A stretch of 64,000 nt of DNA from Negadavirga shengliensis. Lineage in GTDB: Bacteria; Bacteroidota; Bacteroidia; Cytophagales; Cyclobacteriaceae. The first letter of the stretch is position 1; each line of letters begins with the position of its first letter. The stretch lies in the NCBI RefSeq assembly GCF_042652345.1, contig NZ_JBHSJJ010000014.1, positions 1 to 64,000 on the forward strand. The letters are read 5' to 3'. A program made the position numbers and the translations under genes. Under the pieces are notes generated by a model. That model did not search any database and was not told the DNA's origin. It was given only the letters and a program-made list of their open reading frames with translations. Positions 29,901 to 36,419 of this stretch are shown piece by piece.

Positions 29901-30598
29901 ATGACCTGGAAGGGCCTTGTCCCTATGCATTTAAGATCTTTGCTCCATTTGAAGATGACGATAAGTTTATTATTGCCGAATCCGTAGGTGGATTTGGTAC
30001 GGGGGAAAAGAGGGACAGCCAACTTGATGCTTTGGTTCAGATTATAAGTGAATTGGAGAATGAGCCGGAAGGTTCACCTGATTTACCAGAGCATTTGGAT
30101 GTAAAGTTTTCGCCGCTACGGTCAGACGACGATCTTAAAGGATGTCAATTGATGAAACCTGTTTTGGAACACCAAAAACCGGGAGAAACTGTCCCTCCTT
30201 ACTATTATGATCCTTATTCCTTTCGGGCTACCGTCGTTCTTCCTTACTGGCCTGTCAGGTTTCAGCAACCGGAATTCAGGTCGTTTATAGAAGCCACGCT
30301 GAGGCAGGAAGCTCCCGCACATGTATTTTTAAGGATATGCTGGGTAGACACCAAACATATGAAAGAGTTTGAGGACGCCTACTGTCATTGGGTATCTACT
30401 CTCCAAATCGGACCGGATGCCTGCGATGCTTCCGAAGCAAAAAACAAACTCATCAAAACGCTTTGCAAGCTTCGCAGCGTGTATCCGGTAGCAAGCCTGC
30501 ATGATTGTAAAGAGCCTGCGGAGGATCGCAATCGTATCGTTCTCAACTATTCCATCATCGGATCTGCAAACTCAAGTAGCCATGGAAAACCACAATAA
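23942..30598 (+). CDS. Giant Pvc12-like baseplate protein with YegP/DUF1508-like repeat array
   Basis: A 2218-residue protein. The N-terminal core (about 1-590) is clearly Pvc12-like: D-I-W-T-D-Y-N-L-H-D-P-G-I-T near 37-50 and Y-L-L-F-Y-D-Q-L-L-T-N-Y-L-S-Q-L near 445. The conserved C-terminal element G-L-H-L-V-E-H-I-L-L-R-P-R is near 1911, followed by a P-Y-W-P-V-R-F domain. Between them, residues about 620-1905 form an array of paired units. One unit type reads roughly Y-G-F-E-L-x-D-x-x-G-x-V-I-A with a Y-x-S/T-x-x-E-R-D-x-A tail, which resembles YegP/DUF1508 repeats. I count about a dozen such units, alternating with a second related type. The gene overlaps the next by 17 bp. Confidence 0.8.
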   Translation: MPQHITIPKDNSSFPSYLDWQQLRTAGIEHIENLGSDIWTDYNLHDPGITILEVLCYALTDLGYRTNFDIKDILSRSPEDKNLAPKTIFGKPLDDNFFTAADVLSCNPVTFTDFRKLLIDIPGIKNAWFERASDGEIPVAFHKDLKSLVFAGTDPANEKRIYLGGLYEICLELEPVLVRDACGSTFFTNEGILETVYKKLNAHRNLCEDIKRVTVFGEEQIRLCAEIELRSSASPENVLLEIHKKVEEHLSPSLTFYTLQEMLQKGKSMEEIFEGRPLSIDSNGFIDTEELKKLDPKKRLYASDLYRIIMDIEGVIAIRNLSLANAIDNVVMNSGEKWCLNLTPKYRPHFDLQHSQITFYKGVLPFTTDKAIVRQRYLEEKAAKAKAKLEGYHLDLPIPEGKYRDIEDYTSIMEDFPLTYGVGKEGLKGLIDVKRKGQAKQLKGYLLFYDQLLTNYLSQLANVRALFSMSPDEDRPGKTHTYFTRLLSEVPDIQELVENFHQCEGNQEDGLPPEDFPSYLQHIAESLENYHERRNRFLDHLLARFSESFSDYVLLMFEMNGKQHDGARIIRDKTDFLSNYPQTSRNRGKGFDYSKPVGCRGEGTCGESREETETDDIENISGLEKRVGKLIGIQKSGWQNLGNGVIKKLPGGWVLTIHRQNDLILKSKPVWETEEEACDALKSWQKYIGNEQYYRRLTYEVSGEKEYGLVLKNKDGEDIAAGVQRYPSIGRYCQARDKYFSLLQTVPEEKIKWESGENGNSFVIEDENGLEILRFYGEEENLETFREVIKEKKHYCRKAYDVDHNQEYGFTLVNENDECIAQGTKRYLDSEAREDDIYWLIGQINWSGLSGQAVREEECYTFQLFDYQGEKLLFESVKGFHSVAMAMDFFAPEEEDKEGFIDWAIRDDNYEFIEKDGKHSFQLLDGEEKTVSSHPHWYESEKEALNMKQAIIFYLDGKEPDKGFEGTPGSFGFEVTDTSGNILFESIHIYPTKTAARSASLLVKVLARHRRYYKPLEDNEKELPYGFELIDRNDKPIAAHPQWFATACERDLAMDMIIYYAENLEPQYRLTKKEEKYFIDLVSPDGKDLLVGSTAFADEASAKASWENFLTRASRTENYRFTDAADSKYPFGFELLDNEGKVMARSAISYATQAESNMALRAIIQLVRHTEWLVNISGETGSYLFWVGDSQESKLLQSVGDYPDETAVNAGLKQVLELGQHLHNYQKTENFGFELVDANGQVLANHPDQYESDAEVDAAIFMVINYIRNDAPSIEIPNIGGAFRAEIYDEKGKVAFTGIKIHSDKTSALSELEELFELASSAKNYRLTEAGQNRCQNGFQLVSKEGEILANHPFFYATPQERDEVMANIFGWLTYGEKITKDVIKAFPLFGFQLKDNEGNPVLSGVVDFESEDEAYEAFAEFITVATDLDNYKTDIGGEKPGFIIVNPKGEVLAKSEGESETEEARDEAMKSLWLTIKLRSTDHRIFQDEEQGKWHFVIGDDEGKDFLLGDLYLDSEPEAREALISTFEKASSKSHYKSVLTEEENTFSFHLVDDEENMLARSAGVGFGSEEDMDQAIEDYILFLTDQKIDPLIIETKKKYHIELEDFSEKVILQGNKKHYSLQSAKSEWAKITEAAASSSNFDIIYDNLNCLYKVVLHKDEVALAESTQKMTSRTQAEKWINLVALILKKQSPHGDANGTDCGYYFFLRPGDGTETIEEEIKDIEIRGTKLFPTSSEALRGSEKIAGLMRDDDHFVAEAVDTEWQLVLKDDHGSPIASVTPQFDDETAAVNTRDKLREFLESGGELGCEKEEIVGTVQQEEAYGCVVQKGDNVFLEAQGIKDKESARATCNLIHELGQIEERYNLITNEEECLYGFELTDKEGIPIATHPIYYFTARERDEALAMTMSIVNREGLHLVEHILLRPRKIALQQAYRFELIENEDHTVILQGSISYPNLEEAMQGYNGMWVALWKYAAGEAEWVEKIDDLEGPCPYAFKIFAPFEDDDKFIIAESVGGFGTGEKRDSQLDALVQIISELENEPEGSPDLPEHLDVKFSPLRSDDDLKGCQLMKPVLEHQKPGETVPPYYYDPYSFRATVVLPYWPVRFQQPEFRSFIEATLRQEAPAHVFLRICWVDTKHMKEFEDAYCHWVSTLQIGPDACDASEAKNKLIKTLCKLRSVYPVASLHDCKEPAEDRNRIVLNYSIIGSANSSSHGKPQ

Positions 30599-33500
30599 CA
30601 ATTTAGAAATTATCCAATCCTATCCCCTGTTCAAAGCCAACCAAGTCCTTAGGGAAAGTCAGTTAAATGATATTGTAAGGTATTTGGAACAACAGGATCG
30701 CCTTTCCAGAATTTGTCTTATGGGAACGGGAATCGTGTGTGGTTTGGAAGCCTATTGGAATAAAATTGAAGGTCATTTGTATGTATCAGGAGGCACAGGG
30801 GTCACCTCCGAAGGGTACTTGATCAAGGCCAAAAGCCAAAAATTGACCGGTTATCAAAAAATTGATTTTCCATTTGATTGGTTCGGACTTGAGGAAGAGG
30901 AAATAAGATTCGAATCCATACCCCGGATTATGGACCTGGGCCAAGCTTCTGAGGAAGACGAAAACATTTTGGATTTGAAAGAGGAAGACCTTTCCGATAA
31001 AGTTTTGGTTTTGGTTCTCGACAGCCGTCAGGATGAAGATGAAGGACTTTGTGGAAATGATTGCGATGAAAAAGGTGTGTCCAGAACTTTCATAACGCAC
31101 TATGTACTCGTGGAAAAAAACGTGGCCGACATCATCCTTCAAGCCACGTATGATCCTCAGGATAACAAGTTGGGGAATATTTTTGAAAACCTGAACGAGC
31201 TGTTTTACCATAAGTTTTCTGCAATCCATCCGCCGGTCGAGAGGTTTGGCTTTAACAACGGGGCGCAAAAGACGATTAAACTCAATGATATTTCCACTTA
31301 TGAGGAATTCATTCGTCGGTATATACTCATCCTGGAATCCCTGAGTGCCAGGTTGGATTCGGTTTTCCTGGACGTAAACAAAATTTTCTCGCCGGTCTTT
31401 ACCCCAAAATTGGTTACCGATGAAAAACCGATAGAGGAAGGCCACCTCAGCAGTAAAATCAGCGAAGCCTTAAAAAACCAACTCCATCAAATCAACATAC
31501 AATATTTACACGATTACCTGTGTGATCTGGTACATGCCTATGAGGAGCTGATGGACGCCGTTTACGACCTGGTAGCAGACTGTCCGCCAAATACGCACAG
31601 ATTTCCCAAGTATTTGTGGGTAAAGGGGTTTTTGGGTGATGATAAGGACAAGGCGCAATTCAGTATCTACAGGACGCCATATACCCAGCCTCCGGTTTAC
31701 AATGGAAACCACAGCCGCCTGGCAGAAGCCAAATCGCTTTATGAAAGATTGGTATTAATGGTAAAAGGGGATGTTTTCCAGATTCATGAGCCCTCAGAGA
31801 AAATTGGTATAAAAATCACCCCCGGTAGGAGCGACATGTCCGTACTTAGTCAGAGAGCCGTTCCCTTTTATTATAAAAACCTGAAGGAGTTGATGGATAT
31901 TTGGTCTCCACGGTTAAAACGGCTGGGACGGGCTGGGAAAGTCTACAGTTATTACAGGTCAGCAAGTGCACCTTATGACGAGCCTCTGATGTACAGAATG
32001 GAGGGCTGTGACTTTTTGCGTATAGAAGGGCATATAGGGAAACAATTCCATGATGTGGTCAGAGACCTCACCGATTTACGGCAACACTATAACCTTCCTT
32101 TTGAAATGGTGGCCTTGAAAATCGGGGAGGAGTTCGATGATGAGCTTTTCCAGTTTGTTTGCGCTGACCTGGCTTGCGAAAAGCGCAAATATCAGGAACA
32201 ATATGAGAGACTGAGGGAGATTGTGCTAAGGAATGTCCCGGATGCGCTTCAGGATGTGCTTCCAGGCAACCTGGATGATTTTGAATCCGATATTTTTATA
32301 GAAAGGTATGAGGGCCATTTCCAAGGAAATATCCCCGGGCATCTTCCCCAACCGGAGTCTTTCAGACAAATCGATGCCTGTTACAGGGACTTGAAAGAGC
32401 GGTGGGAAAGAGCCAAAAAAAAGCACCTTTTTCATCATTTTGCCCTTGAACATCCCGGCATGAAGCATCGCGGGGGAGTGCCTTTAGGAGGCACATTTAT
32501 TCTAGCCTATGTCGACACCAACATCTTAAATCCAGAACGAAATACCAGAATCAATGATATTGAGGCTATTTTTGGTCCAATAGGCAGGGCTGCCAGGGAA
32601 GCCATTTTGCAGGATCTCATTCAGTCAAGAACCATCGTAGCCGATTTTTATCTACCTTATTCCTGTGTTTCGTGCTGTCCTCCCCACAGCATCATAGCTG
32701 AGCGGCCCCGGCCTGTTCTGTTGGTATCCCCCTCAGTCTTTTGTGAAGGGGACACCAACCCTACGGAGCTGGAGATAACCGTCCATCCAGAAGGTGGCGT
32801 GATCACCGGCGCCGGTTATAAATTTGAGGGGGGAAAGCACCTTTTCACACCTTCCGAAACCGGCATAAGCGAAGGTACTGTGGAATTGAAATACTACATC
32901 GACGGTGGTGAAGCTACTTATCTTTTGACCATAGTCAAACGTCCTGAAGCGGATTTTGTGCTTCCTGAACGTGCCTGCCAAAACGATCAGCCTTTTAGCC
33001 TCAACCCCCAACCGGAGGGGGGAACCTTTGATTATAAGGTGGAGGACTTGGACTTTGAAAATGCGATAGAAAACGGCCAATTCTTCCCCGGTCGTATTGA
33101 GGCAGAGGATGTTGTGGTAGTGACCGTCATTTACTCCGCAAGTGTGGGACCCTGTACGGACACCCGGGAAAAGACAATTGAAATACATCCTACGCCCCAA
33201 GTGGATTTTGAGGTTACATTTATAGGGCTCTTAGAAAGCCCTAACAGAGACTTTGAAAACGCGATACGGTTTGTCAACATCCAACCGGAAGACGCACAAA
33301 AATACATTTGGAACTCCAATTCAAATATATTGACCAGGATTCTAAACGAAGGTCATAGCGAAAAAATACCAGGAGAACCCATTGTTTTCGACCAGGATTT
33401 TGAAGGTGAACTTTGGATAGAGTTATCGGCAGCCGGAGAGATTTGCCAAAGTGACCCCTTGAGAAAGCATGTACTCCCCGTTATTAATACACTTACGCTC

Positions 33501-34370
33501 TTTGTTTCCTCTGAAATCATTGTCAGGGATGACCGGAACTTAATTGGCTTTCCGCTTCAGGACGGGGCAGTCATCAATCGGACACGTATGGAAGGGCAGC
33601 CCTTCTTTATCCGCGCAACCACCCTCCCCCAACAAATTGACAGGGTGGTTTTTGAGTTGGAATTTGAAGGTGATTCTTTGGCCAAGACCAGTTCGGGAAT
33701 GAATGATGCCGGAAATGGTTATGATCTGTCCAATGATACCGGTTTTGAATCAGCCCGCGGTCGGTATAGGTTAAAGGCAACCCCCATTCTGAAAACAGAA
33801 GAGGAACAAAGCGAATTGGAGGGCTTTGCCGTTGAAATCAATTTTACCATTGAGGAAAATGACAGTGATGACGGAGGCATCATCATTTCTTCAGGAAGGG
33901 AACTGTCCGGGGAAGCCATCACTTTTCTCCGCAGAAGAGACAATTCATATAGGAATGAAATCACAGAACTGGGTACTGACAGCGCTTTGGCCAGAACGAC
34001 ATCCTTTCAAAAAACAGAGGCATTTTTACATGTTCAAAGCGAGTCAGAGGATTTTGAGAAGCAATACTTTGATTTAGTGGATACCTTGGAAAGGGCGGCA
34101 AAAAGAGCAGAAAGCGGAAGTACCAGGCAGGACGGATTATTTAAACTTATGGAAATAGCTACCAAGTACTTCATGGACAGACAAGTGGTCAAATCGCCAG
34201 ATGAAATCCCTGAGGAAACCCTGCAAGAAATGGCGAGCAGGATGGAAAGCATGGAAGAGATCGGGTTTGATCGTGAAACGTTAAAAAACAACTGGGAAGG
34301 TGAGGCTCTGAAAAATGAACTGAACGCCTCTTCTGTAGAAGCATTCGACAAGGTGTTGAAACCAAGATAA
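30582..34370 (+). CDS. Large eCIS-associated protein of unknown function with Ig/PKD-like domains
   Basis: A 1262-residue protein. The start at 30582 (M-E-N-H-N-N-N-L-E-I-I) is preferred over an in-frame ATG at 30501 because the family-like N-terminus (F-K-A-N-Q-V-L-R-E-S-Q-L-N) follows it directly. Residues about 1-700 are a mixed region without recognised motifs, including a C-x-C-C-P-P segment near 700. About 710-950 holds two or three PKD/Ig-like sandwiches (V-S-P-S-V-F-C-E-G-D, then C-Q-N-D-Q-P-F). The C-terminal part is acidic and helical. No signal peptide is visible, so it should be an assembled component and not a classically secreted adhesin. By position it is a baseplate or fibre-network component. 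Confidence 0.6.
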   Translation: MENHNNNLEIIQSYPLFKANQVLRESQLNDIVRYLEQQDRLSRICLMGTGIVCGLEAYWNKIEGHLYVSGGTGVTSEGYLIKAKSQKLTGYQKIDFPFDWFGLEEEEIRFESIPRIMDLGQASEEDENILDLKEEDLSDKVLVLVLDSRQDEDEGLCGNDCDEKGVSRTFITHYVLVEKNVADIILQATYDPQDNKLGNIFENLNELFYHKFSAIHPPVERFGFNNGAQKTIKLNDISTYEEFIRRYILILESLSARLDSVFLDVNKIFSPVFTPKLVTDEKPIEEGHLSSKISEALKNQLHQINIQYLHDYLCDLVHAYEELMDAVYDLVADCPPNTHRFPKYLWVKGFLGDDKDKAQFSIYRTPYTQPPVYNGNHSRLAEAKSLYERLVLMVKGDVFQIHEPSEKIGIKITPGRSDMSVLSQRAVPFYYKNLKELMDIWSPRLKRLGRAGKVYSYYRSASAPYDEPLMYRMEGCDFLRIEGHIGKQFHDVVRDLTDLRQHYNLPFEMVALKIGEEFDDELFQFVCADLACEKRKYQEQYERLREIVLRNVPDALQDVLPGNLDDFESDIFIERYEGHFQGNIPGHLPQPESFRQIDACYRDLKERWERAKKKHLFHHFALEHPGMKHRGGVPLGGTFILAYVDTNILNPERNTRINDIEAIFGPIGRAAREAILQDLIQSRTIVADFYLPYSCVSCCPPHSIIAERPRPVLLVSPSVFCEGDTNPTELEITVHPEGGVITGAGYKFEGGKHLFTPSETGISEGTVELKYYIDGGEATYLLTIVKRPEADFVLPERACQNDQPFSLNPQPEGGTFDYKVEDLDFENAIENGQFFPGRIEAEDVVVVTVIYSASVGPCTDTREKTIEIHPTPQVDFEVTFIGLLESPNRDFENAIRFVNIQPEDAQKYIWNSNSNILTRILNEGHSEKIPGEPIVFDQDFEGELWIELSAAGEICQSDPLRKHVLPVINTLTLFVSSEIIVRDDRNLIGFPLQDGAVINRTRMEGQPFFIRATTLPQQIDRVVFELEFEGDSLAKTSSGMNDAGNGYDLSNDTGFESARGRYRLKATPILKTEEEQSELEGFAVEINFTIEENDSDDGGIIISSGRELSGEAITFLRRRDNSYRNEITELGTDSALARTTSFQKTEAFLHVQSESEDFEKQYFDLVDTLERAAKRAESGSTRQDGLFKLMEIATKYFMDRQVVKSPDEIPEETLQEMASRMESMEEIGFDRETLKNNWEGEALKNELNASSVEAFDKVLKPR

Positions 34371-34383
34371 GCCAAATAGCCTT

Positions 34384-36162
34384 GTGGCCAATTCAAACTG
34401 CCATATTATCCTCAGGCAAATCCTGGACTTTACTTTACCCAAAACAGTAGATGCTTTTCAGCTTCAAAAAGAAATCGGGGAGCTTTCCCAAAAAAAACTT
34501 CAACCGGCCTTAGAAAAACTTTTTGATAAATATGCCGGCGCTGACGAAGTGATCCAGATAGACCGCCTGGACATTGACATCGGGGCACAGCGTTGGCTCC
34601 CGTCCGGAGATGCTTTTGTGGAGGTCATCGTAAAAGCAGTAGAAGAACAATTAAACGCCACCATCAGGGGTGATAAAGGGGAAATTAAGCGAAAATCCAG
34701 CCAACAGACCCTTTTCGAAGAATGGACCTATTTTCTTGAATACGGATATTTGCCCCACAACGCCGCAAAAAACACACCAGCGTATTTTCAATCAGTCATA
34801 CCGGAAATACTTGAAAAAGATGCATCCTATAAGGTGCATTTGATCAATTCCTTTAAAGTTCAGCCGCGGAAAGTTGACAGATTGGTCAAACAGTATCCAG
34901 AATCTTTCCTGGTAAAGCTTTTTGAGGGTTTGACCAAGAATTCCAACAGTCATATAACCGGATTCAAACGGGAAATGCAAAGGCTGATCAAAGTCGCCAT
35001 TTCTTCAAATAAAGGCGGTATCTCACCATTCTCCCCTATATCCCAGAAAATATTTTGGAGATGGGTGTTTGGAAACCTAAAAACAGACGTAAATATAAGA
35101 TTTGATGAAGGCGCCGTGATCACGGCTTATATAGAGAATTGGATCAGCATTCAAAAATCAAGTTTTAAGGGAGGGGAAAGTTCCCTGAGGCAGACCTTGT
35201 CGGATATTCTTCAAGAAAGCCCAGGCAGCTTTCCCCTTTTAAGTAAACTGAGAGACAACATCGCGGCTAAAGTGGCACCCGATAACAAAAGACTGCTTCA
35301 TAAAGAAATTGGAAACAGCCGTTCGCATGAGGACTTGCCTGTCTCGAAAGAAAAACCAGGCCCGCAGAAGGATAAGGAATTCCCCCCTCCTGCAGAAGAT
35401 GAAGCCAAAGACCAAAACAAAAAAGGGAAAGCAGACACCTCAGAGGGATCAAGACGTAAAGAAAGTGAAATTACCGCCAAACCTCCAGATAAAGGAGATC
35501 CATCACAGAAGAAACGCGGCAAAAAGGAAATCCCTGAAGATAGTGCCCAAACATCTTTAGCAAAACCGGAAAATGAAAGAATTGGCGATCATCAGGGGAC
35601 GCCGGCAACCGAAGACAGGGAATTTCTGCCTATTGATACGGGTATGGAACATCCGGAGGGCAGTTTTTGGTATATCAGCCATGCGGGGATCGTCCTGCTG
35701 CACACATTTTTGCCGGTATATTTCAACAAATGCGGACTTATTGACAACAGGGAATTCATCGACAATACCGCCCGCGAACGTGCCGTCCAGCTATTGCTTT
35801 ACCTCGCCACTGGTGAAACCGAAACGCCTGAAAATGATTTATTATTACCCAAATTTCTATGTGGCGTTCCTTTCGAACAGCCTATTAATGGAGAGATAAT
35901 CTTGAGCGAACTTGAAAAAGCCGAAAGTATCCATCTCCTGAAGGCAGTGATCGCCCATTGGGGTAAACTGAAAAAAACCTCGCCGGATGGGCTTCGGGAA
36001 GGCTTTTTACAAAGAGACGGCAAGTTGGAAAAACGCCCGCAGGGGTGGTATTTGAGTGTGGAACAGAAAAACATTGATATCCTGCTCGATTTTCTTCCCT
36101 GGAACCTGCGCATCATCAAACTTTCCTGGATGGGGGAAATACTCCGGGTTGAGTGGGGATAG
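34384..36162 (+). CDS. Contractile injection system tape-measure-type protein (Pvc14-like)
   Basis: A 592-residue protein starting at a GTG codon (34384-34386). The N-terminus (N-S-N-C-H-I-I-L-R-Q-I-L-D-F) and the D-R-L-D-I-D-I-G element near 60 match the CIS tape-measure family, which sets the length of the tube and sheath. Residues about 309-405 are a highly charged Lys/Glu/Pro linker of low complexity. The C-terminal conserved block (A-G-I-V-L-L-H-T-F-L-P) is near 435, and the protein ends in M-G-E-I-L-R-V-E-W. It lies 13 bp after the 1262-aa gene and closes the structural half of the locus. Confidence 0.85.
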   Translation: MANSNCHIILRQILDFTLPKTVDAFQLQKEIGELSQKKLQPALEKLFDKYAGADEVIQIDRLDIDIGAQRWLPSGDAFVEVIVKAVEEQLNATIRGDKGEIKRKSSQQTLFEEWTYFLEYGYLPHNAAKNTPAYFQSVIPEILEKDASYKVHLINSFKVQPRKVDRLVKQYPESFLVKLFEGLTKNSNSHITGFKREMQRLIKVAISSNKGGISPFSPISQKIFWRWVFGNLKTDVNIRFDEGAVITAYIENWISIQKSSFKGGESSLRQTLSDILQESPGSFPLLSKLRDNIAAKVAPDNKRLLHKEIGNSRSHEDLPVSKEKPGPQKDKEFPPPAEDEAKDQNKKGKADTSEGSRRKESEITAKPPDKGDPSQKKRGKKEIPEDSAQTSLAKPENERIGDHQGTPATEDREFLPIDTGMEHPEGSFWYISHAGIVLLHTFLPVYFNKCGLIDNREFIDNTARERAVQLLLYLATGETETPENDLLLPKFLCGVPFEQPINGEIILSELEKAESIHLLKAVIAHWGKLKKTSPDGLREGFLQRDGKLEKRPQGWYLSVEQKNIDILLDFLPWNLRIIKLSWMGEILRVEWG

Positions 36163-36203
36163 CTGTTGGAAAAAAACCATATTAACTGAAATTGACAGTA
36201 TAA

Positions 36204-36365
36204 ATGACCAGTCTTGAAACCAAGACAGCTTCATCCTGGCCTCATCAGGTAGAAAAGAAAAACAAACCCTTTTTCAAAAAAGAAGGACAAGACTCGTTTT
36301 TTTCCGAAGATCATGATACACCTTCCGGTTATGTTTACGATGCTGTGCCAGCATCAACCCCTTAA
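36204..36365 (+). CDS. 53-residue orphan copy of the eCIS cargo N-terminus
   Basis: An ATG-initiated ORF that encodes M-T-S-L-E-T-K-T-A-S-S, followed by N-K-P-F-F-K-K-E-G and D-S-F-F-S-E-D, then stops at 36363-36365. The neighbouring cargo proteins begin with the same order of signals: S-x-E-T-K, then an F-F-x-x-E-x element and H-F-F-D. This one stops before the I-G-x-P-G-D signature and the DUF4157 domain. It is either a truncated remnant of a fourth cargo gene or a functional mini-peptide. It lies 41 bp after Pvc14 and 54 bp before the first large cargo gene. Confidence 0.55.
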   Translation: MTSLETKTASSWPHQVEKKNKPFFKKEGQDSFFSEDHDTPSGYVYDAVPASTP

Positions 36366-36419
36366 AAAAACCAATTCAACTGTTACAGCCGAATAGAATC
36401 AAAGAGAGCATGGAATAGC

